From the NCBI GenBank assembly GCA_918807975.1, contig OU964922.1, forward strand, positions 20,572,329 to 20,636,328: a stretch of DNA of 64,000 nucleotides, in the 5' to 3' direction. The stretch comes from Aplidium turbinatum. Taxonomy: Eukaryota; Chordata; Ascidiacea; Aplousobranchia; Polyclinidae. The notes under the pieces were generated by a model. It worked only from the letters and a program-made list of their open reading frames with translations. It made no database searches and was not told where the DNA came from. Positions 9,846-24,800 of the stretch are shown piece after piece (positions within the stretch are counted from its first letter, which is position 1; every line of letters starts with the position of its first letter). A program made the position numbers and the translations under genes.

Positions 9846-12800
9846 CTGTGAAGAAATGATTAGATTCAGTGGTAGCAAAACGTGTGACGAAACGATCACA
9901 CAAGGTCTGAGACTTTGGCATTGTGGCAACGCAGAAACAAAAATTATAAAACCTGCGACGAACGCAGAAAACCAGTTACGGTAAAACGTTTTATTTATTG
10001 TTAACATATCATGAGTTTTCTTGTCGAGTGGTGTTCAACATTCGTTCTCACACAGCTACGTTTTTTAATTTTGGCAAGGGCTGGATAAAAGTCGAAAACT
10101 TTTGATTCACTATATTGGTATACTATATTATAGGGTTCTTTGAAGCAAAATAAGGAAAGAGAGATTTATAAGTTAAATAAAAATAACGCTGAACCCTTGC
10201 TTAGTTTTACATGTTAATAAACGAAAATAAACTCTCTACCACAGCCCCCTTATCATGAAACACTTTTTATGGGAACAAACATCGTGCGCTGCGTGGCCAA
10301 GTGGTGAGAACGTTTGTACGACGCAGAAAATGGCGTCAGATCGTCGCCTGTCCGAAGAGTGCGAATGCATCTTAATGGCACGAAGGTGGACTCTAAGATG
10401 GACTTTTTAGCCTTCCTGAACACTACCTAAATCTACCGATACCGAGCTTCAGCTTAGATACGACAAAACAAATTACAGCATCCACATTCACGAAGCGGAC
10501 GTGATGTCACAATGAGCCACCTGAGAGCGCAAGCAGGCGATGGTTTCTTCAAGGTCGAGCTTAAGCGATTTGGGCAACAGGTCTTTCGTCCGCTCTTCAC
10601 ACTCCAGCTTAACCCGAGAAAGCTGTTAATAAAGTAAAAACAAGTTAAAATGTCTGAAAAAAAAGGGAAAAAACTTCATGAGTCACGGGTCAGTGATTGT
10701 CAAGCTTCGGTGATTTATAATTAGCAAGCACAGCAAAAAAAAACGTGATTTGAATCCAGGATCCGATGACCTTTGCTTAAAATTAAGACAAGTGTTTATT
10801 AAGCTGGAAGATCTGTTCGATCCCAGCCAACAAAAGTTGCCCCTTTCACATCGTAGCACGTTAAAGCGACGTACAAATGGCAACTTTGCTGGTGAAAACG
10901 GGGTCATACATGATCGGTGGACTACCAAATATACGTTCTTGAAAAAAAAACTGTGTTACTGGAAAAGAAAACTATGTTCTATGAAAACTCCTTTGGATAT
11001 TATCACTGATCATATCTAAAACTATGACATAAATGAACGTAAGATATTTTCTATTCTCATAAAATTAAATCGAACTCAATCAATTTCAACAACGAATCAC
11101 ACAAAAGTTCCATCTTATTAAAGTGAACAACAATCTGAGCATTCAACAGAAATCACCTTGGTGGTAATATTTGGTGTCAGACTCGTTGTGATTGAAATTA
11201 ATACTAGATTAATATAAGACTACACCAGATCAACTAATGAACAAGCAGGACAAGAACCTACCTCGTTCTTCAGATCAAACTCAACCTGCTGGAAGTGACG
11301 GGTTTTGACGCGGTGTTCATCTTTCAATCTTTCGAGCTCTGATTGAGCGTTCTGAAAAATACGTCATCAGCGTGACAACAGTGCCTAGTTTAAGAAAAAG
11401 GTAGGAAGAAAAGTGAGTTTCGGTGCAGGTGAAAATGAAATTGACTTTGGGTTGGTATGCAGGAAAAATAAAAAACTGATCAAAGATGTGAAAGTGATAC
11501 CATGCAAACTTCAGCATGGGTTGGTAGTTAGCGGCTTGAACAAAAAAGGTCTGAAGAAAACTGTAATTGAACAAAGGGTGATCAAAAGAAAAGTTTGGAA
11601 GTTAAAAGATGCCGACACAAGAGAAAGGTTTAAGTCTTGTTCACAACAATGTGACTGATCTACTGTTGTAACCGTTATTTGGTTTTATTAAACTTAAAAC
11701 TCGAATCTGCAAAATAAATAATCATTCTATAACACAACTCAAGTTAACAGCAGACCAACTGAATCAACACCCTTCACTCCAACTTGCACAAACTGAAACT
11801 GCGAACAGAAATACAATTTCACCAACAGTGAACAGTGAATCAACACGTCGGCTTCAGGCACTAGCTTTAGGCATCAGAGCACTTGTTCAATTACAGCTCA
11901 TTCTCCCCCATATAAAATTGAACAACACCAAAAGTTGAAAAAAAAACAATGAGGACAATTGGAACTTAAAATTACAATTGAAGGTACACCGTTATTACAA
12001 CACCTAATATGTACAGGTGCCATAGCATGAAGTTGAACACAAATTATATCAAACGTAAGGCACAGCACCGTAGTAATCGACAGGTTTGCGTCTCCGTTCA
12101 GAGCGGCGCAGCTTTGGGGTGACAACGCTATTCTCATTAGTTTCACTTGGTCCATCATCAGGCTGCATCGTTTCTGAAGACGACGGCTCGGAAGTGTTAC
12201 TTTCTCGAGGTACGATGGACAAGAATTCTGGAGTAGTAGCATCAGGTTCGGCGAAAGATTCGTTTTCAGAATTACACGCCGGATTTACAGCAGCGTCGTC
12301 GGCAGACCTGTTGCATGGTGAGAGATCTCTAATAGACACGGTGGTTTCATTTCCATTGCTTAAACGAACGTGAGCATAACCTGGGTTTGCTTCAAGCAGT
12401 TCCGCTTCGTCCACTAAAGGATCATTCTTATTACGCACGTGTCTTTTGACGTAAATTGGACCTGGTTTAAGCCACGACGGAATAATAGTTCCGTTGACCG
12501 AACGTCGAGCATGCTGGAAGAATCGTTGATGAGGTGTGCAGTTGATCGAGGTGCATAATAATGAACGGATTGAATGCAGGGCATCGGTCAAAACGTCTTC
12601 CCAATGGGAAGGTGGCAGCTGACGAGATTTTAACGCACATTGGACCGCCTTCCATATAATTCCGTTGTATCTTTCACACTGTCCATTTCCTCTAGGATTG
12701 TAGCTGGTCGTTCGACTGGAAGCTACCCCATGAGAGTGCAGCCAAGATTTTAATTCTTGAGATTGAAAGGAAGACCAGCGATCGGAGTGAATATATGAAC

Positions 12801-15800
12801 ACATTCCAAAGGTAGCAAACAGTTCCGTTAAACACTTGATTACTGTTGTTGGCGTCATGTCGGCACATGGGAAAGCAAATGGAAATCGGGAATATTCATC
12901 GACGATGGTCAAAATATATTTATTTTTCGTTGCGTTGGGAAGAGGTCCTTTAAAATCCAAGTTGAGCCTTTCGAAAACTTGGGTAGCCTTTATTAATTGA
13001 GATTGGTCCGACCTGACAAAGCGTGGTTTGACTTCAGCACATACAGAGCACTTGGAAACCATGTCTCGTATTTCTGCTACGGAATAAGGAAGATTCTTGT
13101 TTCGCACGAAGTGAGTCATTCTAGTAATGCCGGGATGACACAGAGCAACATGAAGCTCACGCAAATTGTCTTTACTAATTGCACCACAGAATGCACGTGT
13201 AAGTGCATCGGGACCTACATCTTCCTTCCCTGGTCTGTGTAAGACCGTGTAACTAAATTGAGAGAGTTCAATTCGCCATCTAGTTATCTTTTCGTTTTTT
13301 ATTTTACTTGCGTGTTTGACGTCGAACATATACGATACGCTCTTTTGGTCTGTGATTAATGTGAAGTGACGTCCGATTAATAGGTGTCTCCATTTGCGCA
13401 AAGCCTCCACGATAGCATATGCCTCCTTCTCCACAGCAGAATGACGCTGTTCACCCGTCGACAAGGTTCGTGAGTGAAAGGCTACCGGGCGTCCATCTTG
13501 ATTAAGAGTCGCAGCAATAGCAAAATTGGAAGCGTCAGTTTCCACGGTCAAGGGTAGGGAGTTGTCGATAGGATGCAACGAAGCTGTAGCCAGCAATGAC
13601 TTGATTTCTTGAATGGCTTGATTGGCGCTTTCTGGCAGAGGCAATGAAGCTTTGATAAGCGGATGTATTCTGTCCGAATAGTTAGGAATCCAGCGTGCAT
13701 AATAAGCAAATAGTCCAACCAGGCGCTGGAGCTCTTTGTGCGTTTTGGGTACTGGTAAATCGAGAAGTGGTTGCACTCTGTCTGGATCTGGTTTGATTGA
13801 CTGATGTTCGATTTGATATCCTAATAAAGAAACCTTTGATTGAGAGTGCTGTGTCTTCTTCTCGTTTATAGTTAAGTTGGTTTTCGACGCGGCTTTAAAA
13901 AATTCTTCCAAGTTCCGATCGTGATCAGCTTGGTTCTTCCCAGCAATCGTGATGTCATCGAGGTAAGGAAAGCAGCCCTTTAAATTGTTGCTTTTGATAA
14001 ACCAGTCAATGACTCGTTGAAATTGGGGAACGGCATTGGTTAAACCGAACGGCAACCGTCGCCATTGATACAAGCCAGAGCCCGCCTGGAAAGCGGTGTA
14101 TTCTTTATCCTTCGGATCAAGTTCGATCTGGTGGTAAGCGGACTTTAGGTCGACAGTGGTAAATACTTTATTTTTAGAAAGTTCGGTCACAATGTCTTCG
14201 ATTAGTGGTAATGGATATGCATCAAGCTGAGTGAAACGGTTAATAGTTCTGCTGTAATCCATGACCATGCGCCTTTTCCCTGATTGCTCGTTTTTGACAA
14301 CCAAAACCTGAGCCCTCCATGGAGAATTGCTGGGTTCAATCATGCCGTCTTGTAGCAAGCGTTGTGTTTCTTCATGAATATAATCTTTGTCTTGTTTGGA
14401 GTATCGTCTGGCTTTATCAGCAATAGGATGGCAATCTTGTGTTAAATGGTCGAAGGGCTTAGGGTGAAGCAAATTCATTTTTGGTAAGGCGTTAAGAGTT
14501 AGCACAGGACGATGTCCATTGAATTTAAATACAACGCTTTTGTGTTCTTTAAAAATTTTCTCTCCGATTATTGCATCCGTGGCTAAATTGTCTAAAATGT
14601 TGAAGGAAACATTCGAATATTCATTTTTGTTTACGATCAAGGTAGCAAAGCATTGCCCTAAGATTGGCAAACGAACAGATGTTTCGGCTAAAATTACTTC
14701 GCCCAATGTTTGATGAATTTTTAAGAAATGTTGATCGACAAATCTTTTGGTAACGTAGCAATCTGATGACCCCGTGTCCATCAATGATTTTGCAGTAAAA
14801 TCGTCAATTAAAACATCACAAAAAACATTGTTATTGTTTTGCGTTGCTGAAAGATTAGCTGTAGCTAGTACTGAGCTTCGGATAGTGTTCAATTTGGTGC
14901 GCTGTGATTGTTTAGATTTAGAACGAACAGAACGTTGTTGACAGACTCTCGAAAAATGTCCGATTTTGGAACAGTAGTGACAAACTAATCTCTTGCTGGG
15001 CATTCCTTTCTGGGGTGGCGAGCTTCTCCGCAGAAATAACACAGTTGCTTAGCATAAGCTGCCTGAAGAAGCTCTGGTTCGGCGCACTGCGGTTCTTGCT
15101 GACTGGAAAGTCGTTCCTGTCTGTCTGGCCACTTCCACGCACATGCACCGCTGGACGCCATGGAACTGGTTGATGTTTGATAGGTCTCAGCGTTTGCAAT
15201 TGCGAGCTCTTGAGCACGAGCTTGCTCATATGCATCTTGAAAATCCAGACTTCTGTTTTCTAACAATCGTTGGCGTATCCCGCTCGAAGACAGACCGGCA
15301 ATGAACGCATCTCTCAATAGTCCGCGACGATGCTCCTCGGCGGTCACAGCGTTACATTCACATTCTTTACTAAAATGTTCCAGGCGCAAAACGAAATTGT
15401 CTATTGTTTCACCAGGTTGCTGTCGACATGTGCGCAAGCGATGACGTGCAGCTACGATATTCTTAGGCTTTACATAGAGACCCTTCAGGATAGTCATGGC
15501 CGATTCATAGTCTCTAGCACTTGCTATACTTTTATAAACCTTCGGGGACACCATGTTGATTAAAACTTTCAAATTGTCTGGGTTCAAATTTGCTGCAGCC
15601 AAAGCTTCTAAATAGTGATTGAACGTCTCAAGCCAATGTTTGAATCCGTCGACTGCTGACGGAGCACTTGGCTCAGTTTCCAAACGCTCAGGTTTCAAGA
15701 CCTTGTCCATGTTTAAATTATAAGTTTAATAAATTGTTGTAACCGTTATTTGGCTTTATTAAACTTAAAACTCGAATCTGCAAAATAAATAATCATTCTA

Positions 15801-18800
15801 TAACACAACTCAAGTTAACAGCAGACCAACTGAATCAACACCCTTCACTCCAACTTGCACAAACTGAAACTGCGAACAGAAATACAATTTCACCAACAGT
15901 GAACAGTGAATCAACACGTCGGCTTCAGGCACTAGCTTTAGGCATCAGAGCGCTTGTTCAATTACAGCTCATGGGGATCCTTCAAGAATAGAGTTCTGCA
16001 AGCTTGCGATGAAGTTTGTGGGAAAACAAAAGGCAGGATGGATCGAGGAGATACGTGGTGGTGGAATGAAGAGGTGAGGGAAATGTCAAACTGATCAATG
16101 TTACAATGTATGAAGAATAATTCTGATTGAATATATTCTTGTTATTAATAATTCATCATTCAGCAAAGTTAATTACTAAGTAATTGAGTACCTAAAAAAA
16201 GCTGGATTCTCTTCTTAGTGTACTAACGTAAAAGTAGTCCGCGGGATGAAAAAGGTTGAGAACAATGATCTACGCTCTCTATCATAACACATCCGATTAT
16301 CCACCGGTGATTGAAGTTGTTTCAAGAAAAACTCTTTACGTCAATGGAAACTGTCGAGGTCTCATTGGATCAACATACCATGAGAAGATGATGATGTTGC
16401 ATCTTTAAGTGATTACCCTCGTCTTCCAAACGAGCTACGGTGCCCAAGATTTGCTCCTCCGCCTCATTCTTGCTCTGCACCAGCATCTCTCTCGCAGCAG
16501 CCTCCTTGTTCTGAGCATCCATCAACCTCTCATGCGCTCTTTCCATCTGCTGGTGATGCTCAACTTCCAAGTGTTCTATCTTGGTCTTCATCTAACAGAG
16601 AAGTGATTTCAAAACTTACAAGGGAACGTATAATAACCCGGGTAAGGTTATCGATTAAAAAAAAGACCCACGTATGAGAAAAATTATCACATTTCTAAAT
16701 CTAGACCTAGATTGAATCGAATTGAACAACTTTTTACACAAAATGTTTGGCGTTTTTACCGCAACATATTTCTGTAGAAATAAAACCTCATCCCAGATAT
16801 AGCCATTCTTTGAACTTATTCTCCAGAAGTATTAGAGACATTTGAATATATCAAAAAGAACAACAGAGCTATTGGGAATATCAATCCACAAGTCAAAAGG
16901 AAAATACAATCCAGTGCCTTCGCCCGACAAATCATGAAACCTATCGATTGACATTGACAACAAGAGAGGACATCATTGAATAAAAGATGTTGAATGAGGC
17001 TGCATAGTGCATGTGGATCGCACCCTCACCTTTTGCGTCTGATGTGCCAGCTCGGTCGCATGCTGTCGATGAAGCTCGCTTCGTTGACGATCAATTTCTG
17101 CTTCCAATTTCGCTACAGCGATGTCATGGTCACGTGACGCCTTCTGCCTCTCTTCCTCCCTCAAGAGGCCGAGCTCAACAAGTTGCTGACGTCGAAGAGC
17201 GTTCGCTGACACCAGTTCCTCGCGAAGTTCACGGATTTGCAGTTCAAGTCCGGATACAACCTGATACAGACCGAACTGAAGGTAGCAAACTGATTCATTG
17301 GTTTCTTTCGTTCAAGAATTTTTCTGCAGATTATGTAGGCCTAACGTTAAAACAATCGAAAAGAAAAACAAACGTTCAATCAACAATGATTTTTCTTGAC
17401 TTGTTTACCTTAAATTTTATTAATAAAATTTCGCAATACCAACCGCTGCAGAGGAGACAACGTAAAGATGAAAGTGGCCATGTACTTGACACGCAGCATC
17501 GGGGAATAAAAAGATAAGGTTCTTATAATACTAATCCTTAGGCGGTAACGGGAGCAGGGTGTTCTAGAGCCACTTTCTGTTTGTCAGCCGCATTTCCTTT
17601 TGTCAGAAACTACGCCCACTCAACTTATTACGCATTGGGGGAACAGTGTTTTTCAGGAACAAGTTTAACCCCGGGAGGCGTACCAGAATAGCATGACTGG
17701 AAAGCAAAAGCTTCATCTCCTGGCCTGTGATCTCACCAACGGATACAACATAGCCAAAAAATTACTTACCTCTTGATGTTGAGATCTTCTTTCTTCTACT
17801 ATTTTCTCCTGTTGTTCCAGAGCCTCTCTTAGCCGAGCCTCAGACATGGAGAGCTGCCCTTCGTACTCTTTGACCAGCCTGTCCCGTTCCGCGGTGAAAC
17901 GTCGCGTGAGGCCGCCTTTGTCGTTTTCAAGAATCGCCCGGTTTTCGTTCATCTAAAATCAACAGGAATTACATTTTACGTTTAGAGAAATTTGTTGAAT
18001 CGCATCATAACTTGAATCGACCGACAGCAGTGGCTTGTCAAAGCTAATTTATCTATGTATTGTGTAACATTAACATAATTATGTAAAGTGAATGTGTACA
18101 GCTACAAGTGTACGTCGTGGATTAAAACAGCTATTTTAACTCCAAACCAAGCTTCTGTCTGGTGGTTATTATTTACGAGTAAGTGAACAGGATAGTTGAA
18201 CAGCTGTCCTCGTGACGACATTCACATCTTTTGTCAAGAACAGTTGGAAATTCTCGTTGGTGTGGAACCGAAGTCCTTCCGAGCGTGGGCCATTAACTCC
18301 GCCAACCAGGTGACAATGATGATCACCGGGCTATCAGTTAAAACGCTTTTACAACATGAATACATGTATAATATACAATGTACATGTAACGTCAAAACAC
18401 ATTAACATAACGTCATTCTTACCTCATCACTGTGTCGCTCTTTCATTTCTTCAATCTGCTTCTTAAACTCCGCCTGCAAGAGATCCCTTGCAATCCTGCT
18501 CTGCTCCAGATCAGCCTCCATCTTCTCCAGCTGGCTCCTCATGTCAGAATACACCTTTTGTTGCGCGTCGGAAGCCTAAGGAGGAGAATGATGGAAACAT
18601 GCGCATTAATGGACGCAACAAGCTGAACAAGGAATCTAGTGAAGAAACATCACAAATTAGAGATGATGCAGGAAGACCACGCACACCTAATTGAAACACT
18701 ACATTTAAATAAATGCCAAGATTAAAGCCTCGCTGGCTAACTTTCGGAATGTGCGCTGAGTAACGCGTTTCAGCTCTGTCTAGCAGCGCTTATTGTCAAC

Positions 18801-21800
18801 ATGAAGCTTCAACAGAAAAACTTCACTTTATCAATGTCAGTACAGTGACCAAGCCTGCGTCAGATGCTTCGTAACCAGGTTGGCAGAAAAATATCAAAGC
18901 GCTAACCAAGGCAGGATTAAATTCGAAAATTCGAATTGTGTTACCGTGCGGAGCGACCTCCGAAAGGGAAACCTTGTGGCGGTCAACGTTCAAATAGGAG
19001 TACGTGGAAAGCTGCTATCGAGCCGGATCAATAATTGCTGACGTCCAACCTTCGTAACACGGAGAACAAAGAACGGAAAACCGTGTACTAACTAAGACAC
19101 GATTTTGATCGAGTTTGAACTGAAAACTGAGCATCTGTATCAGTGGTTGAACGCCGTGATCTCGTGAATTGATAAGCGTAAACCACAGTTTCAACCGATG
19201 GTATTGGATCAATAAAATAAGCCGCACCTGCTTTTTATAACTTTCTATGGCTTGTTCGGCCTGTGACGTACATTGTTTCTGAGTCACAGTCAATTTCACT
19301 ATTTCTTCATCTTTGTCCCTGAGGAAAAAAAGGTTGAAAGGTCAAAAACTCAATCGAATACTAAAGCTCATCGAATACCAACACTGCAAGAAGATACTGA
19401 ACATGTTGAAAGGACAAATAGGACGGAAGGCTAAGCAAACTTTAATTTTTCAAAGTTTAAAACTTTACAAGTACAGGTAAAATTTGAATTTTATGTCGTA
19501 GACTCATAACGCAAAATAGACGCCAAATCTTTTAGCAACAATACAATCGCCAAATCTTCAAAGCAGTAAGTTATCGATAGTGAAGATTACACGACATGTG
19601 AATGAAAGAGCAGGAATGATGAATGAAGTGAAAAACATTCAAAACTACAGAGCGAGCTTGCACTAGCTATGACTGCGAGACGGAAACACTGAATCGTGTG
19701 TATCATGCATGCAACAGCTGTTGTGGATGCACATTAGACAATCTGTAACATTGAAAGTGTGGAACATCAAGCTTACTTGATGGTATCTTCTAATGCTTTG
19801 ATCGTTCTGTTCTGTTGCACCCTATCTTGATCCCACTCCGCCCTCAGACTATGAACCTGCTTCTCGTGAAGATGCTGAGAGCTCATCATGTCTTGCTGAT
19901 GGAGGGAGTCTTTCTCCTAAAGTCACAAAATTAAAGCGCCACATGAAAACGTTATATGAAATTATTGCCTAATCTTTGTCGCTTGTGCACGATTACCCCC
20001 TTTAATAAAAAGCGTTATGAATTCTGGAAGAGCACATTAAGCATGCCGGTTTGAATTAAAATGCTTTTACAAAACAATTAACATCAGAGCTATTGTATCA
20101 TCCCAAATATTTACACATAATAAATCAACGCCAGCAGGTCAACGATAAAGATAGTTTTGAAATCACATCAGCACAAGCCATCATACCCTGAGCTCCCTGC
20201 TCCTCTGTTGCTCACTGTCCTGAAGAGCATGTCTCAGGCTCTGTACTTGATCCTCCATCTCTCTGATGGTTTCTTGAGTCTGCAAAGTCACAAAGAACGT
20301 CAGAAAAGAAAATAATATAAGCAAACAACTTGAATCTTTATTTACGATGATAATGTTCTTTTTTCTATTTCATATTGCAACGTGTTGGATCAACACGATA
20401 AAGACGAAGAGTGCAGTGTCTTATTTAAAATATACAATAAAAACAAAATTGCTTTTCTTTAGTGAAACTGCGCTAAAATAAAGTAACTTAATGTTACGCT
20501 GTCAGATATACTGATTTAGTTGTGTAGTCTATAATGTAAAACAATATTTGGTTAGCTAATGTTAGTCTTGTCAGAAATGTATGTTGCAACACGTTGAAGT
20601 ATATTTTACTATAACCAATAATCATAAAATTTTGCGCTAACTTTTCTCCGCAAAGCTGAGTTCCTTTTAAGCTTTTTTTTTGCGAGATTGGGTGGGACGT
20701 TATCTAGCATTGAGCAGCATTGAAACAAGCTGTTCGTTTTAAAGCTTTGGAAATAATCTGTTGTTATTTTACAAAAATAATACAGTACGAAGATTTGGTA
20801 TGCATGTCGTATGCATGGCCAAGCGGTTATCGACTCTCGAAAAGAGGTCAATTCCAGACCCTTCCAAAGCATGCAACAGTGAGTTGGTAAGACGCTTAAA
20901 AATACTCGGTCTAATCATAATTTTTTGTGTAAGAACTTTGGATACCGCAAACAAATGAAATGCTAACCCGCGCCGTGTTGGTTTTGTGTTCTTGCTTCAG
21001 ATATTCGACACTGGCATCATGCTTGGTCTGTATGCTGCGGATCCTACTTGACAGCTCGTTACGCAAGGTCGCCACTTCATTCTGTAAGTCTTCGCATCTG
21101 GACGGTATTCATCAAGTTAACGTCACAGCAAGAAAACTAATCACTAACAAAACAAATTCAACGCAGCGAGACTTTGAGAGTGAAACAATTTACTTTTGAC
21201 TAAATGCAAGAAGTAGCAAGTGCGATAACGGCCACTCACTTCCTGTTGGCTTGCGTTGCTTCCGCCACCAGTCTGCTCTGGTCGATCTCCAGCTGCTGTT
21301 TCTCAACTTGCAGCTGTTGCTTGGCGTTGGACATCGCCTCTGCCTCGTAGCTCAATTGACTCACATGTTGCTCCAATTCACTGACAATCACTTTCTGGAA
21401 GGAAGCAAGTTATAAATTTTGTTGCAGCAGCCAACTCAAGAGAAGAACGTCGTATGCAAAGTTATATTCAGAAAATACTGAAATTTCAACTCGTCCATGG
21501 GTCAAATGAACATTCGTGAATGCACAACAGTTGGTAACCAACATAATGGTCAGTGAAGAATTGAGCTACCGGAATTTATTTTGTAGTTGGCTCGTTCTTA
21601 TATGTTCGCCGAGTGCCAAAGAAATATTCAGCCTATTTTTCAATTTTCTTAGATATATAATACAAATTCTTCATAATAACTTGACGTTACAAGGCTTGCA
21701 CAAGATGTACGTTCGATCATCAGTGTAATTTCGAACCACGTAGTTCGAAATTAATCACAAAAAAACTAATAATCGATTGATAGAAATATGTTTTTGCTGA

Positions 21801-24800
21801 AACGGAGAAGCATTTGATAACCACCAACAATAAGTCGAAGAATGTCTTTCATGACTAAAAAAGTCAGCCACAACTTATCGAACACGGATGCGAAAGTAGT
21901 GGTAAATATATCAAATAATCTGTTTTTAAATGATCCCGGATTTTGTATCAGCCAAGGACATTTAACAAGTAACATTGAGCTACGTGCTAGGTTCATGAGT
22001 AGTTACGTTAATAACGAATTTTCAATGCAAGACAGCTGTCGACAAGTGCAGTGCAGTCATTACATAATTTTTAAGCAGAACACCACGAGCATTACATCCA
22101 GAAACATCCATTCGGTCATGCTGAATAGATCACTTCAAAACTATCCCAATACCTAGTCTGAGATTTTGGGTTAAAATCGGCGCGCTCGGTTCAGTTCTAC
22201 AACGCAGGTCTTACCGTCGCTTGCGTTTGCGAGTTGTACTCGTCCTCCATGTTGGCCAGCCTGTGGTTTGTGTCGTCAAGAAGTTCCTGGATGTTTTTGG
22301 TGTGGCTTTTTTGCAACTCATACTTCTCTCTCTCCATGCTACCCATCAAGTCGTGGATCTGAATGTGAATTTAAAATAAGGTTTTAGACATCAACTGATC
22401 ATGTCGTTGCCTTGAGCCCAACCAGCAATCTACCGAATCATCATGAAGCTTCTCGTTCTCACCACACACAGTGCGGAGCCAAAGAGCTTTAGTGTCAGCT
22501 TTGCTATCATTCATTCTTTAATCTATGCTAACAATTCGTTGTGCATGATGCCTTTCAAAGCAAAAAAAAATCGTTACATCTATTCTGTGTTATTCATAAG
22601 AAACAAAAATACGTAGATTGCAAGGATCCACATGATGGCATGCACATTCTACATCTAACAAATGTACATAACGCGTGCATACTGTGCAGTGGCAACTGTA
22701 GCCCACAACACAAAACCAATGGAGCCAGGCTCAGTAAGTGTAACCTTTGCGTCATATTCCGCATGAAGAGATTCTCTGATGTCATCAGCAAGTGACGTAG
22801 CTTCCTCTATTTGCTTGTCTTTTGCTTCACTGGATCCCTGGGCCTCCTTCACAACGGCTTGCACTGTAGCACACGAGAAGTTAAAGGGGGTTTATTAACA
22901 AATACTAACGCTTAATCAAGCACATTCTCGTTTATCCACATAAAATAAATGGTAATCGGCATAAAGAACCTTGCATAAAAAACGTCTTACTAGTAAATTA
23001 AAAATACCTCTTTCTATAGTATATCATACTTTTAAAGTTAAACGCTGCAATATTAAAACCTACCAAATTAGAGAATAATCTGCTCCAACATTATCGCAAT
23101 AATTTTGGCTTTTTGTATGTACAAAATTTTCTAATGTATATCAAGAACAACTACAAGCACGCAGATTGAGTCTTTGTCTGAAGCCTCATGATCACTTCGG
23201 TTTTGTAATTTCATAAAGTCATACGAAGTTTCAATCAAACGCAGTGGACTGGACTTTAACAAGATAACAGTTAGGTGATTAGATGTTCAAAGAGAACGTG
23301 ACTCACGTTTTTTCTCAAGTTTTCTTCTGGATTCTTCGTTCTCCTTTTCCTTGCTTTTGTAATGGCGTTTCAACTCATCAATCTCATTGTTCTTTCTGTC
23401 GAGAATCTTCAAAAGCACAAAACTAAACGTGAACACTTGATTGACAAAGCCATAACAAGACAAACAGGTCTATTTCTTTCATGTAACAATCGACATTTAT
23501 TGAATTTGCATGAAAATGCTTGAGAAAGTGTCCAGATAAAGATTTAAAACTTGTCAACAAAACTGTTATTTGAAAATCCATAAGGTACACACGATAAAAA
23601 AAATTATCCACACAGATAACCGGTCTTGCTATTTGTAGCATATACTTTGCTACGGTTAATGTTTGTAAATGTTTGTTACAATTTGTGAGCGATAATCTCG
23701 CATAATAGGGCCAGTCACTTGTGGGCTTGTCTCAAATGATTTAAGTAACGATGTGACGTGACCGAATAGAGTCTACCGAACTGTTGAAAAGACATTGGTC
23801 ATCACCTTTTGAACGGCCACGTCGTGTTTGTGTTGAAGGTTGAGTTTCTCTTCGTGGAAACCAGCTTCCAGTAGCTTCGTCTTCATCTCCAACTTGAAAC
23901 AAAAAGTCATGTTAGTGTGCACAAAACCACCAAAAGCGGTGGCCTCATATTTCGACATCTCACCTCCTTCTCGTGGATGTTGATCAGGCTCTGCTGGTCT
24001 CGAAATGTTGACGCTCCTTGAGAAAACGAAAAAATAACGTTAGCAACCATCACAGTTGCCATAAGACAAGTTGGCACAAACCAGACCAAACGCTTCCATG
24101 CACGAAATTAAACATAAAAACTTTTTTTCTATTTGATCTCTTTTTAACACAAAGTTAAGCTACAACTCTCAAAGAATTATAGATCGTTATATTAGTACTG
24201 TACAAGAGTGGAATAAGAATATGCAGAAGTGAAGTGGTTTCTTGTGTGTATGCTGCTAATTTCTCTGGCACACTACCAGCTACAGTAGGCTAGTTGGTGC
24301 TTTAACACAACTCGAACATTTGTTTCATTTTCAATTTCTGAGTGTGTCCTGTTTGATTACAACTGTTTCAGCAATAATGCAGTGCCCAAATGTATCCTCA
24401 ATTCCTTAGTCTTCTTTTGTTCAAAAATGTTGTTAATAAAAACAACAATCGCTACCTATCTTATTTACTATTTTAATGTTTTTAAATTAAACTTTTTTAC
24501 TGTAACATTAATTTTTGAAATTTCATTTTGTGCATTATATTCGCTGCGAGGATGCGCGAAACGTCAGTAAAGCATCAAAAGAATTTGTGCGCTTCTTCTT
24601 TTGCCTTTTCAATCATGGGATGAACATCGAACAGTCAAGTCATTTGTAGAAAGGTTAATAACCCTCATGAACATCAACATTTGTTGTTGTGCGTATTGGT
24701 AATAGTCATCAGTAACTCTATTTTCAGAGACTAGTTAAAGAAGTAAAAGACTTCTTTTCATTGAAAGACATCTATTGTCAAGATTCAAAAACAAACAAAC

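Larger units (their letters stand above)
11664..15971 (-). mobile_element. Ty3/Gypsy-type LTR retrotransposon, looks whole
   Basis: A 4.3-kb element in sense orientation with CEP112, within the intron between exons 21 and 22. It has two 237-bp LTRs that differ at about two positions, so the insertion is recent. A gag-like and a pol-like frame are both open, overlap by about 58 nt and lie in different frames, the usual frameshift read-through arrangement of this family. The pol order protease, reverse transcriptase, RNase H, integrase identifies Ty3/Gypsy (Metaviridae). It is inserted in a LINE fragment. No target duplication is visible at the LTR borders. I see no envelope gene. Confidence 0.95.
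19317..20967. other. CEP112 introns 14-16
   Basis: The introns around exons 15 and 16 are mostly featureless. The longest, 20280-20967, contains the tRNA-like sequence listed at 20811. Confidence 0.4.
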
